Source: an uncultured Prevotella sp.
Lineage (GTDB): Bacteria; Bacteroidota; Bacteroidia; Bacteroidales; Bacteroidaceae
DNA: 64,000 nucleotides
Reading direction: 5' to 3'
Assembly (NCBI GenBank): GCA_905234845.1
Contig: CAJOIW010000007.1
Span: 23,445 to 87,444, forward strand
Below, piece by piece: positions 8,832 to 16,746 of this stretch. The notes beneath the pieces are model-generated. The model had not been told where the DNA came from. It saw only the letters and a program-made list of their open reading frames with translations, and did no database searches. The translations under genes and the position numbers were made by a program. Each line of letters begins with the position of its first letter. Position 1 is the first letter of the stretch.

Positions 8832-9017
8832 AAGTGTAATGATTTAAATTATTAGTTGATATATTTGCCTGCAAAGTTAGCAAATAAAAATTGTACTGCC
8901 AATATTTTTTAAATTATTTTACGCTTATTTTTTTTACAGAATAGTGTAGCAAAATAAGGAAATGGTGGCGTATGGTAAGGCGAAATGTTAAAAAACAGCA
9001 TTTTTCCGTTGTTTTTC

Positions 9018-9048
9018 TTGTCAATTTGAAACAAATACTCTAAATTTG
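9018..9048 (+). promoter_or_regulatory. Promoter of the predicted small RNA
   Basis: TTG at 9018-9020, a 20-bp spacer and TAAATTTG at 9041-9048 match the Bacteroidota housekeeping promoter. It points at a terminated RNA, not at a gene. Confidence 0.65.
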
Positions 9049-9054
9049 CCACGT

Positions 9055-9127
9055 GTTTTTATGATTTCGACATTTACGAAATCGGTCTCCGAGGTTGGTA
9101 GCGTCCTGCACCAACCTCATTTTTTTT
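9055..9127 (+). ncRNA. Predicted ~73-nt small RNA
   Basis: A promoter ending at 9048 is followed, within 80 nt, by a complete rho-independent terminator, with no open frame between. The predicted transcript has two hairpins: GATTTCG/CGAAATC (9063-9083, 7-nt loop) and a 9-bp terminator stem GAGGTTGGT/ACCAACCTC (9091-9118), followed by A and eight T. A second, separate promoter (9136-9167) then drives the sigma-factor gene, so this unit is not simply that gene's leader. The RNA family and target are not recognised. Confidence 0.6.
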
Positions 9128-9135
9128 AAGAAAAA

Positions 9136-9167
9136 TTTGGTGGTTTCAATAAAAGTCTTTAACTTTG
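9136..9167 (+). promoter_or_regulatory. Promoter of the ECF sigma factor gene
   Basis: TTTG at 9136-9139, a 20-bp spacer and TAACTTTG at 9160-9167 give a full consensus Bacteroidota promoter. Transcription should start near 9174, leaving a leader of about 80 nt. Confidence 0.75.
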
Positions 9168-9255
9168 CCGCCGAAATCATTAACATTTTTGACAATAACT
9201 TAAAATTATTACGCCTATCGATAAAGCATTTACTTCAATTTCAAAGTAGAATAAA

Positions 9256-9852
9256 ATGAAGAATCTGCGTGATATGACCGACGAGGAGTTGGCCTTATCT
9301 TACATCGATGGAAACAACCGTGCGTTTGACTTGTTATTGTCGCGCAATCAGTCGAAACTGTTTTCTTATATTCTTTTCGTGGTTCGCGACCGCGACTTGG
9401 CTGATGACATCTTTCAGGAGACTTTCTTTAAGGTGGTCACTAAGCTGCAGCAAGGCAAATACACTACAAGCGGGAAGTTCGGAGCTTGGATTATGCGTAT
9501 AGCTCACAATGTGATAATGGACTGGTACCGTGACCAGCGTGCTGACCACATCATAGAACCTACTGAGAATAATGACCTTTCAAACATTGGCGGAGGGGAA
9601 TTGCTTGATAGCAACATTGAGAGTAAATTCATCAACGATCAGGTGATGAATGATGTGAGAAAACTCATGGAATGTCTCCCTGCAGCACAGCGAGAAGTAG
9701 TTTTCATGCGTTACTTCCAGCAGTTGTCTTTCAAGGAAATCGCCGAGACCACAAACGTGAGTATCAATACATCGCTTGGTCGTATGCGATATGCGCTGCT
9801 TAACCTTCGCCGGATGGCAAAGGAGTATAATATCGCCTTGCAAATGGCCTGA
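9256..9852 (+). CDS. RNA polymerase sigma factor, ECF (sigma-70 family)
   Basis: A 198-aa two-domain sigma factor that directs RNA polymerase to a subset of promoters. Region 2 (about 25-95) has the typical DRDLADDIFQETFFKVV core binding and -10 recognition helices and GAWIMRIAHNVIMDWYR. Region 4 (about 135-190) reads LPAAQREVVFMRYFQQLSFKEIAE followed by an HTH with SINTSLGRMRYALLNLR. No anti-sigma gene follows; the next gene is convergent rpe. This standalone, strongly promoted arrangement fits the conserved Bacteroidota sigma factors rather than the SusCD-linked FecI type. The regulon is unknown. Confidence 0.9.
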   Translation: MKNLRDMTDEELALSYIDGNNRAFDLLLSRNQSKLFSYILFVVRDRDLADDIFQETFFKVVTKLQQGKYTTSGKFGAWIMRIAHNVIMDWYRDQRADHIIEPTENNDLSNIGGGELLDSNIESKFINDQVMNDVRKLMECLPAAQREVVFMRYFQQLSFKEIAETTNVSINTSLGRMRYALLNLRRMAKEYNIALQMA

Positions 9853-9884
9853 GAAAGGTTGAAACGCTGAAACGTTGAAACGTA

Positions 9885-9924
9885 AAAAGGTTAAAAGGTT
9901 ATGTTGTTAACCTTTTAACCTTTT
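9885..9924. terminator. Bidirectional terminator between the sigma factor and rpe
   Basis: A perfect 17-bp inverted repeat (AAAAGGTTAAAAGGTTA and its complement, loop 9902-9907) lies between convergent genes and contains the last codons of rpe. Each arm is two copies of AAAAGGTT. It is preceded by three GTTGAAACG-like units at 9858-9883. Confidence 0.85.
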
Positions 9925-10554
9925 AATAGTTTCCAAGGGATTGGGTGAAGCGAAAATATGACTTCCGCTGACCAGAACATCGGTTCCTGCCTCTACAAGG
10001 CGAGGCGCCGTTTTTTCATTTACGCCGCCATCCACTTCAATGAGTGCCTTGCTGCCTCTTTCAACAATAAGTTTGCGCAATTGTTGAACTTTCGTGATGG
10101 TGTGCTCGATGAACGACTGACCACCAAAGCCAGGATTAACACTCATGAGCAACACAAGGTCTGCATCGCCGATGATGTCTTCCAACACCGAGACTGGCGT
10201 AGACGGGTTCAACGCCACACCAGCTTTCATTCCTGCCGCGTGAATCTCTTGAATGGTGCGGTGGAGATGTGTGGAGGCTTCCTGGTGAACAGTCATCATC
10301 ATGGCACCCGTTCGGGCTACCTGTGCTACATAACGCTCAGGCTGGATTATCATCAGGTGAACATCAAGCGGTTTCTTGCAAATCTTGGCTACGGCCTCGA
10401 TGACAGGAAAACCAAACGATATGTTTGGCACGAAAACTCCGTCCATCACATCAAGGTGAAGCCAGTCGGCCTCACTCTGGTTAATCATTTCAACTTCACT
10501 CCTCAGCGACAAAAAATCTGCCGAAAGGAGTGAAGGGGATAGAAGATGAGCCAT
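9907..10554 (-). CDS. rpe: Ribulose-phosphate 3-epimerase
   Basis: A 215-aa TIM-barrel enzyme that interconverts ribulose-5-phosphate and xylulose-5-phosphate in the pentose phosphate pathway. Recognisable motifs are the N-terminal SPSLLSADF, the metal-site HLDVMDGVFVPNISFG (His and Asp ligands), the second His in LDVHLMI, MSVNPGFGGQSF (phosphate loop) and EVDGGVNEKTAP near the C-terminus. The length is standard. The last residues (RLKG) are encoded within the terminator stem. Upstream lies a separate 50-aa gene on the same strand. Confidence 0.95.
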   Translation of the reverse strand: MAHLLSPSLLSADFLSLRSEVEMINQSEADWLHLDVMDGVFVPNISFGFPVIEAVAKICKKPLDVHLMIIQPERYVAQVARTGAMMMTVHQEASTHLHRTIQEIHAAGMKAGVALNPSTPVSVLEDIIGDADLVLLMSVNPGFGGQSFIEHTITKVQQLRKLIVERGSKALIEVDGGVNEKTAPRLVEAGTDVLVSGSHIFASPNPLETIKRLKG

Positions 10555-10574
10555 AATATCTCAGTGGTTGTTTT

Positions 10575-10727
10575 TCAATTAAGGCAATAAGCCGAATTCT
10601 GACCTCCCCATTGCCCGTTCCATTCGTAATGATCTGCTTTCGCAGCGCGATAGGTATAGGCAAACTGGCGAATGTTGTTCAAAATCTGTTCGGAGGGTCT
10701 TAATTCTTCAGGAGTAAAATGCGTCAT
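10575..10727 (-). CDS. Small conserved-looking protein, 50 aa
   Basis: A 51-codon frame starts with ATG at 10727 and ends with TGA at 10575-10577. The product begins MTHFTPEELRPSEQILNNIR and continues QFAYTYRAAKADHYEWNG, ending SAYCLN. Codon use and composition look like a real gene. The pattern of P-S-E-x-x-L-x-x-I-R-Q-x-A-x-x-Y-R with a C-terminal CLN resembles small uncharacterised Bacteroidota proteins, from memory. A near-consensus -7 element (minus strand AAACTTTG, 10763-10770) lies about 35 bp upstream. It is the only feature in the 270-bp gap between rpe and thiL. Function unknown. Confidence 0.6.
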   Translation of the reverse strand: MTHFTPEELRPSEQILNNIRQFAYTYRAAKADHYEWNGQWGGQNSAYCLN

Positions 10728-10824
10728 AGGCAGTCATTTTTTTATTTGTCTATTATCATAACGCAAAGTTTTTCACTTTATTACATCGTGAAGAAAAAAT
10801 TTTTTTATTTATAAAAATGGCACA

Positions 10825-11889
10825 TTATAAATGGAGTGGATTCCAGCCTTGAGCCTTCAATTCAAATTCAGTTCCATCGCGGCTAATTAACTGACAACCG
10901 AGTGAAGCATCGGTGATATGACCAATGAGACGGATTCCCTCTATTTGTTCTATTTTCTCGTGGTCGCCGATGGGAACGGTAAAGAGCAACTCATAATCTT
11001 CGCCACCGTTAAGTGCGCATGTGGTGACATTGAGGTTGAGCTCTTCAGCCATTACGGCAGTCTGATAGTCGATGGGAATGTTCTTTTCATAGATGCGGCA
11101 ACCCGTTCCTGATTGTTTACAGATATGGAGCAGCTCTGAGGAAAGACCGTCACTAATGTCCATCATCGCGGTGGGTCGGATACCAGCCTCACGTAGTTTA
11201 TTTATAATGTCGCCGCGAGCCTCGGGTTGTAATTGTCTTTGCAGTAGATATTCTTTGCCGGCAAAGTCGGGTTGGAAAGGAATATCTGGAATTTCTTTTG
11301 ACGGGGATTTTTTCTTTTCCTCTTCTAACTGTTGATAGTAGATGGCTTTCTCGCGTTCGAGCAGTTGCAGTCCCATGTAAGCGGCTCCAAGGTCTCCTGA
11401 CACGCAGATGAGGTCAGTATTATGAGCACCGCTTCTATAGATGATTTCTTCCTGGCGGGCTTCGCCTATACAAGTGATAGAGATGGCTAATCCTGTATAA
11501 GATGATGTGGTGTCTCCTCCCACTATGTCGACGTTCCATTGTTGGCAAGCATGGCGCAGCCCTTCGTAGAAGGCTTCCATGTCTTCCACGGTAAAACGGC
11601 GGCTGAGCGCAATGCTGACAAGCAGCTGTCGGGGAGTGCCATTCATAGCAAAGATGTCGCTCATGTTGACCATTGCAGCCTTGTAGCCGAGATGACGCAT
11701 GTCCATGTAGGTTAGGTCAAAATGAATACCCTCCATGAGCATATCGGTCGTAACAAGTACCTCACTATCGGGATAGTGGAGCACAGCGCAATCATCACCA
11801 ACGCCCAATAGGGTTGATGGCTGAGTGGATTTTATGTTTTTGGTAAGGTGGTCTATAAGACCGAACTCACCGAGTTTTGCAATCTCCAT
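10825..11889 (-). CDS. thiL: Thiamine-monophosphate kinase
   Basis: A 354-aa AIR-synthase-fold kinase that makes thiamine diphosphate from thiamine monophosphate. The N-terminus has the nucleotide/metal motif LGVGDDCAVL and TTDMLMEGIHFDLTY. The middle has VNMSDIFAMNG and VGGDTTSS. The C-terminal half has MMDISDGLSSEL and LNGGEDYELLFTVP. It carries a charged insertion (LEEEKKKSPSKE, about residues 185-200) beyond the usual core. It starts 5 bp after punA ends and is the last gene of the sppA, lpxK, punA, thiL run. Confidence 0.93.
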   Translation of the reverse strand: MEIAKLGEFGLIDHLTKNIKSTQPSTLLGVGDDCAVLHYPDSEVLVTTDMLMEGIHFDLTYMDMRHLGYKAAMVNMSDIFAMNGTPRQLLVSIALSRRFTVEDMEAFYEGLRHACQQWNVDIVGGDTTSSYTGLAISITCIGEARQEEIIYRSGAHNTDLICVSGDLGAAYMGLQLLEREKAIYYQQLEEEKKKSPSKEIPDIPFQPDFAGKEYLLQRQLQPEARGDIINKLREAGIRPTAMMDISDGLSSELLHICKQSGTGCRIYEKNIPIDYQTAVMAEELNLNVTTCALNGGEDYELLFTVPIGDHEKIEQIEGIRLIGHITDASLGCQLISRDGTEFELKAQGWNPLHL

Positions 11890-11894
11890 GTGGT

Positions 11895-12704
11895 TTAACT
11901 TTTTCTAATCATTTCGGTCATGATTTCGGTCATGAACGGTTGAGCACGGTTTGCGGCTTCCTGTACTTCCTCATGACTTACCTCAACGGGTACATCGAAA
12001 CCTCCTAAGTCTGTAACGACGGATACTCCGAATACGCGAATGCCACAATGACGAGCCACGATGACTTCAGGAACGGTGGACATTCCGACGGTATCGCCTC
12101 CGAGGATGCGGAACATGCGGTACTCGGCAGGTGTCTCAAACGTCGGTCCCTGTACACCTACATAAACCCCATGTTGCAGTTTGATACCTTTCTCCTTGGC
12201 AATGGTGTCAGCTAAATCAATAAGTTCGCGGTCATAAGCTTCGTGCATGTCTGGAAATCGCGGGCCAGCAGGGAGGTTCTTTCCGCGTAAAGGATGCTCT
12301 GGGAAGAAATTGATATGATCAGTAATGACCATGATGTCCCCGATATTGAACTGAGGATTCATACCACCTGCGGCGTTAGAGACAAAGAGCGTATCAATTC
12401 CCAATTCATTTATCACGCGCACGGGGAAGGTCGCTTCTTTCATCGAATACCCCTCATAGTAGTGAAAGCGGCCTTGCATGGCTATGATGTCTTTGCCTCC
12501 GAGTTTTCCAAAGATAAGTTTTCCGCTGTGTCCTTCGACAGTAGAAACGGGGAAATTAGGAATTTCCTCGTAAGGGAACTCGTAGATGTCAGTTATTTTT
12601 GAAGCTAATTGTCCGAGGCCTGTTCCCAGAATGATGGCTATCTTTGGGCTTGTGGTCATCTTTTCTTTTAACCAGGACGCTGTTTCTTGAATTTTTCTGT
12701 ACAT
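11895..12704 (-). CDS. punA: Purine nucleoside phosphorylase
   Basis: A 269-aa trimeric-type (family 2) PNP of purine salvage, cleaving (deoxy)inosine and guanosine with phosphate. Motifs are IILGTGLGQLA (phosphate loop), GHSGKLIFG, MQGRFHYYEGY, VSNAAGGMNP, GPTFETPAEYR and GMSTVPEVIVA with the purine-site Glu. I chose the ATG at 12704 (MYRKIQETASWLKEKM), which fits the family N-terminus; an upstream ATG at 12743 would add 13 residues. Either way the 5' end lies inside the 3' end of lpxK in another frame (116-155 bp overlap), which is unusual. Confidence 0.93.
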   Translation of the reverse strand: MYRKIQETASWLKEKMTTSPKIAIILGTGLGQLASKITDIYEFPYEEIPNFPVSTVEGHSGKLIFGKLGGKDIIAMQGRFHYYEGYSMKEATFPVRVINELGIDTLFVSNAAGGMNPQFNIGDIMVITDHINFFPEHPLRGKNLPAGPRFPDMHEAYDRELIDLADTIAKEKGIKLQHGVYVGVQGPTFETPAEYRMFRILGGDTVGMSTVPEVIVARHCGIRVFGVSVVTDLGGFDVPVEVSHEEVQEAANRAQPFMTEIMTEMIRKS

Positions 12705-13770
12705 AGCTAATAATCTTTTCATTGAATTTTTCTTCTCTATCAAGCAGGAATTTTATATCTATAGGGATGGCGAAAATATTTTGTTTCACTTCTTCGCTGA
12801 GTCCGTCTATAGCAAGAAGCCGTGATTCATCTTTCTCAGTTGTGATAATGACTTTTGGTGATGGCATTTCCTCAAATGTGCGATTGATGAGTTCGATGTC
12901 TTTCGTCTTGAATCTATGATGATCGGCAAATGATAAAGGCGTGATATTGCTTGTATAGAGTTTAAGGTCGAAGCGTAGTTGCTGGGGCGAGGCTATTCCT
13001 GAAAGAAGTAACACGTTGGTGTCGCGGAGTTCCTCGAGCTGTTTCGTTTCTTTTTGTGGGGTGAATATAGTGTGCAGGGGCTTGTAGTTGATAGTGGTAA
13101 AGTAGAGATCCTGATATGGGTAGAGATTGAGTGCGCGTGTAAGCACACGATATTCCATTGGTTTTAAGTCATGGGGGCACTTGGTTACGATGACAATATC
13201 GGCCCGGTTCTTCCCGTCTTTTGGCTCACGTAGTCGTCCGGCAGGAAGGAGCTTGTCGTAGATAATAAGTCTGTGATAATCGATGAGAAGGATGTTGATT
13301 CCAGGTTTGACGTAGCGGTGTTGGAAGGCATCATCGAGTATAATGACATCTACGTTACTGGTTTGTTCATCATCGCATAGTCGGTCAATGCCACGTGTAC
13401 GTTTCTTGTCTACGGCAATATATGCTTTGGGAAATTTCTGTTTCATCTGATATGGCTCATCGCCAATGTCGCTCATCGGCGTATTGATATCAGCGAGCAC
13501 ATAACCTCTGCTTTTCCGCTTGTATCCTCGGCTTAGCACGGCTACATTCAACTTGTTTTGAAGTAGGTTGACGAGATATTCCACATGAGGGGTCTTTCCC
13601 GTACCTCCGACGGTGATGTTACCGACGGAGATAACGGGAATGTCATAGGCATGGCTTTTCAGCACTCCGAGATTGAAAAGGCGGTTGCGCAGTCTTACCC
13701 CGATGCCGTAGAAGAAGCTCAGAGGTCTGAGCCACTCGTTAATTCGGATGAAATCGCCTTCGCTTCTCAT
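12589..13770 (-). CDS. lpxK: Tetraacyldisaccharide 4'-kinase
   Basis: A 393-aa inner-membrane kinase that phosphorylates the lipid A disaccharide at the 4' position. Visible motifs are the N-terminal amphipathic segment (INEWLRPLSFFYGIGVRLRN), the P-loop VGNITVGGTGKTPHV, VLSRGYKRKSRGYV, GDEPYQMKQKFP, VIILDDAFQHR and LLPAGRLREP. The core ends near residue 345. The remaining tail (KNSRNSVLVKRKDDHKPKDS) is basic, looks unstructured and is encoded in the stretch that also encodes the start of PNP. Downstream of sppA with a 68-bp gap that holds a 9-bp repeat. Confidence 0.93.
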   Translation of the reverse strand: MRSEGDFIRINEWLRPLSFFYGIGVRLRNRLFNLGVLKSHAYDIPVISVGNITVGGTGKTPHVEYLVNLLQNKLNVAVLSRGYKRKSRGYVLADINTPMSDIGDEPYQMKQKFPKAYIAVDKKRTRGIDRLCDDEQTSNVDVIILDDAFQHRYVKPGINILLIDYHRLIIYDKLLPAGRLREPKDGKNRADIVIVTKCPHDLKPMEYRVLTRALNLYPYQDLYFTTINYKPLHTIFTPQKETKQLEELRDTNVLLLSGIASPQQLRFDLKLYTSNITPLSFADHHRFKTKDIELINRTFEEMPSPKVIITTEKDESRLLAIDGLSEEVKQNIFAIPIDIKFLLDREEKFNEKIISYVQKNSRNSVLVKRKDDHKPKDSHHSGNRPRTISFKNN

Positions 13771-13794
13771 AGTAGCTTTTTACTTTGCTAATGT

Positions 13795-13830
13795 TTCTAG
13801 TAATTCTAGTATGACTAGTATTTCTAGTAT
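13795..13830. repeat. Four 9-bp units, TTCTAGTAN, between lpxK and sppA
   Basis: TTCTAGTAA, TTCTAGTAT, GACTAGTAT and TTCTAGTAT are contiguous in the 68-bp gap. The 9-bp period matches the coding minisatellites elsewhere in the window, but the core (CTAG) differs. Confidence 0.75.
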
Positions 13831-13838
13831 TATTGATT

Positions 13839-15611
13839 TTATCTGATATTGAGAATGAAGGGAACACGGGCTTGGATTGCTTCGTGCTGATTGAGCGTTT
13901 TTAGCATATAGAACGGCTCGTAGAACTCACCAAGCATCATTTGCATCTGCTCGTCAAGATAGTTACCACCTGACATAGAGGCGGTAAGTTGTTCAATAAA
14001 ATCGGGTGCAGCTGGATATTCGCGGGTATAGAATTCTTCGAGTTTTGCCAATTTGGCTGCCTTGGCAATAGCGTCATCGAGTCCCCCAAGCTGATCGACG
14101 AGTTTGATGCCGAGCGCATCCTGTCCGAGCCATACACGTCCTTGTGCAATCTTTTCTATGTCTTCGGTCTTTTGTTTACGACCGTCGGCTACACGCTTTC
14201 GGAAGAGTTCGTATCCTCGGTTGATGTAACCTTGTAGGAGTGAGAGTTCTTCGCCGTTAAAAGGACGTGCCATGACGTTGCCAAAACCACTGTTTTTATT
14301 CGTTTTTACCTCATCGAATTTTACACCAAGTTTTTGAGTAACCAGTTCACTGGCATCGGGGAAGGCTCCGAAAATGCCGATGCTGCCAGTGAGTGTGTTA
14401 GGCTGTGCCACAATCCATGAGGAGGCACAGCTGATATAGTAGCCTCCAGATGCGGCATAGTCACCCATCGATATTACTACGGGTTTCTTTGTTTTCAATT
14501 CTACAATCTGATGCCAGATTTGCTCAGAAGCGTAAGCATCGCCACCGCCTGAGTTAATGCGAACGACAACAGCTTTCACATCATCGTCTTTCGCAAGTTT
14601 TTCCAGATCAGCGCAGACGTCCTTAGCTACGATATTGTGTTCTCTGGTCATCATGCCAGTAGTATTATCTTGCACAATGGTGCCGTAGGCATAGTAGACC
14701 GCAATCTGCTCCCCGTCGCGCTTTTTCTCTTTCACGTTTTGCATGTCAGCGATGCTGATTTGGTTGATGCTCTTGTCTTCGTCCAGTTCAAGTAGTTTTT
14801 TTACTTCACTCTTCACCTGATCGGCATAGATGAGCTGGTCTACCATTTTATATTTCTTTAATTGCTCGGCTGTCTCGAAGGCGGTAAACCGGTCAGCATA
14901 GGCATTGAGTGAGTCAACACTAATGTTGCGACTCTCGCCCACTTCCTTGCAAATATTTGCCCATGTGCCATTGACGAATGCCGACACCTGTTCACGGTTA
15001 GCGTCGCTCATTTGTGTCTCTGTATATGGCTCGGTGGCACTCTTGAACGTGCCGACTTTCACAACCTGATATTTGACACCTACTTTGGCGAAAAGGTCTT
15101 TTAGGAAATAGGGCTGAGCAGCCAGACCATGCCAGTCGACCATGCCTTGCGGATTGAGATATATCTTGTTTGCAACCGATGCCAGATAGTAGGCTCCCTG
15201 TGAATAGGTGTCGCCATAACTGACAATCCACTTTCCGCTTTTGCGGAAGTCTTTCAAGGCATTGCGTATCTCTTGCAAGGTAGCATAACTTGCGGAGAGC
15301 GCGCCAGCCTCAATATAGATGCCTTTTACATCTTCGTTATCCTTGGCTTTACGGATGGCAGAAAGAGTGGTGTTCAGTCCTGTTGTGCTCATGGTTTGCC
15401 CCGTAAACTTACCGAGAAGATCGGGTTGCTCTTGCTCAGAGAAAGTGCCTGATAGATTCATCACGAGTACCGAGTTCTTGCTCACATTGCGTGTGGCTTG
15501 ACTCGACGACACCATACCTACAAGGCTCATCACGGCAAATAGCCCCATGATAATTCCGAAAACGAATAAGCCGACAACTGTGGCTAAGACATACTTAAAG
15601 AAACTTTTCAT
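13839..15611 (-). CDS. sppA: Signal peptide peptidase SppA, 67K type
   Basis: A 590-aa membrane-anchored serine protease that degrades signal peptides after release. It has one N-terminal transmembrane helix (VLATVVGLFVFGIIMGLFAVMSLVG). Two tandem ClpP-like S49 domains follow. The N-terminal one supplies the catalytic Lys (in YYLASVANKIYLNP). The C-terminal one supplies the nucleophile Ser (SMGDYAASGGYYISCAS). The C-terminal family box GRVWLGQDALGIKLVDQLGG is intact. The length equals the double-domain 67K type. It has its own promoter and heads the operon with lpxK, punA and thiL. Confidence 0.95.
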   Translation of the reverse strand: MKSFFKYVLATVVGLFVFGIIMGLFAVMSLVGMVSSSQATRNVSKNSVLVMNLSGTFSEQEQPDLLGKFTGQTMSTTGLNTTLSAIRKAKDNEDVKGIYIEAGALSASYATLQEIRNALKDFRKSGKWIVSYGDTYSQGAYYLASVANKIYLNPQGMVDWHGLAAQPYFLKDLFAKVGVKYQVVKVGTFKSATEPYTETQMSDANREQVSAFVNGTWANICKEVGESRNISVDSLNAYADRFTAFETAEQLKKYKMVDQLIYADQVKSEVKKLLELDEDKSINQISIADMQNVKEKKRDGEQIAVYYAYGTIVQDNTTGMMTREHNIVAKDVCADLEKLAKDDDVKAVVVRINSGGGDAYASEQIWHQIVELKTKKPVVISMGDYAASGGYYISCASSWIVAQPNTLTGSIGIFGAFPDASELVTQKLGVKFDEVKTNKNSGFGNVMARPFNGEELSLLQGYINRGYELFRKRVADGRKQKTEDIEKIAQGRVWLGQDALGIKLVDQLGGLDDAIAKAAKLAKLEEFYTREYPAAPDFIEQLTASMSGGNYLDEQMQMMLGEFYEPFYMLKTLNQHEAIQARVPFILNIR

Positions 15612-15656
15612 TTGTGTAATTGTTTATGAAGGTTCAATTAATATATAGAATAGGTG

Positions 15657-15689
15657 CAAAATTACGAAAAATTTTTACATATCAACAAA
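15657..15689 (-). promoter_or_regulatory. Promoter of the sppA operon
   Basis: On the minus strand, TTTG (15686-15689), a 21-bp spacer and TAATTTTG (15657-15664) match the Bacteroidota consensus. A -7 element for the divergent SDR gene (TACTTTTG) lies at 15739-15746. Confidence 0.7.
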
Positions 15690-15772
15690 TTTGGTTTATT
15701 TTTTTTCACCTATGTCCTTTATCTCTCATCTTTTTTTGTACTTTTGCACCAGAATAGCACTTTTTTCTGCTT

Positions 15773-16525
15773 ATGAGAACAGCGATTATCATGGGAGCCT
15801 CGTCGGGTATAGGGCACGAGGTGGCAAGACAACTGTTAGACGATGGGTGGAGAGTTGGACTTTGCGCCCGACGTGTGGCCCCGCTTCAGCAGCTTCTGTC
15901 TGAGCATGGAGGCACGGGAGAGGTGGAAAAGATAGACATCACTCAGGCAGATGCCTCGCATAAGTTAAAAGCGCTTTTTGAGCGAATGACACATGTTGAC
16001 CTCTATCTGCATGTATCGGGCGTAGGCCGGCAGAATACAGAACTGGAGGAAGACACGGAACTGATGACTGTCGAGACCAATGGCATGGGATTCATGCGTA
16101 TGGTGGGCGAGGCTTTCCGCCAGATGGAACGGCAGGGAGAGGGGCATATTGCAGTTGTCTCTTCCATTGCGGGTACGAAGGGTCTTGGCCCCGCACCCGC
16201 CTATAGTGCCACGAAAGCTCTGCAAAGCACTTATATCCAGGCGCTGGAGCAGTTGGCACGGAGCCGTCGGCTAAAGATACGCTTTACCGATATCCGCCCA
16301 GGATTTGTTGACACACCGTTAATTGCAGGCAGTAGCTTCCCAATGACCATGTCAGCTGAGAGTGTGGCTCGCCATATTGTTAAGGCTATTGACCGACATC
16401 GCCATGTTGCCGTCATCGACTGGCGTTACCGTCTGTTGACATTCTTCTGGCGATGTCTGCCAAATTGTCTATGGCGCAACCTTAATCTGCTCAAGCACTC
16501 TAATTCATCGTTCGTTCGGATATGA
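15773..16525 (+). CDS. Short-chain dehydrogenase/reductase
   Basis: A 250-aa NAD(P)-dependent oxidoreductase with a Rossmann fold. The dinucleotide loop is IIMGASSGIGHEVA at the N-terminus, followed by GLCARR (Arg after strand 2 suggests NADPH). The active site has the Ser of VVSSIAGTKG and the YxxxK motif YSATK (Y about 143). The substrate is not predictable from sequence. The C-terminus ends in an aromatic and basic helix (YRLLTFFWRCLPNCLWRNL) that may touch the membrane. The gene is alone, with a -7 element TACTTTTG 27 bp upstream and the groESL operon after it. Confidence 0.88.
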   Translation: MRTAIIMGASSGIGHEVARQLLDDGWRVGLCARRVAPLQQLLSEHGGTGEVEKIDITQADASHKLKALFERMTHVDLYLHVSGVGRQNTELEEDTELMTVETNGMGFMRMVGEAFRQMERQGEGHIAVVSSIAGTKGLGPAPAYSATKALQSTYIQALEQLARSRRLKIRFTDIRPGFVDTPLIAGSSFPMTMSAESVARHIVKAIDRHRHVAVIDWRYRLLTFFWRCLPNCLWRNLNLLKHSNSSFVRI

Positions 16526-16530
16526 TTTGC

Positions 16531-16587
16531 GTTCGTTACGTTTACACCCAACAAACGATAGCTTTATCCTTAATAAACGATACGTTT
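16531..16587. repeat. 22-bp-period array after the SDR gene
   Basis: Three units start at 16531 (GTT-N7-TTT), 16553 (AAACGATAGCTTT) and 16575 (AAACGATACGTTT), each 22 bp apart. They sit immediately after the stop codon of the SDR gene. Confidence 0.65.
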
Positions 16588-16633
16588 AGTTTGTGCTAAT
16601 AATGTATTCTTACTCTTCTGTCAATAGGGCTAC

Positions 16634-16696
16634 TGACAATTTGTCATGTTTTCCTGGTTGTTTTCCTACAGAAGATACTTTGGCACGGTTTTCGTA
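16634..16696 (+). promoter_or_regulatory. groESL control region: palindrome and sigma-54-like element
   Basis: A 13-bp perfect palindrome TGACAATTTGTCA (16634-16646) lies 34 bp upstream of TTGGCACGGTTTTCGTA (16680-16696). The latter fits the sigma-54 -24/-12 pattern (TGGCACG, GG then 10 bp) except that the -12 GC is GT. A TAnnTTTG-like alternative (TACTTTGG, 16677-16684) overlaps it, so the sigma factor cannot be fixed by eye. No CIRCE element is present. Confidence 0.45.
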
Positions 16697-16746
16697 TTGA
16701 AATGGACAGAATTTTAATTACAAACAACAAATAAAAAACAACAATC

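Noticed and set aside
16600..16746. CIRCE (HrcA) operator upstream of groES
   Set aside because: No TTAGCACTC-N9-GAGTGCTAA pattern is present in the control region.
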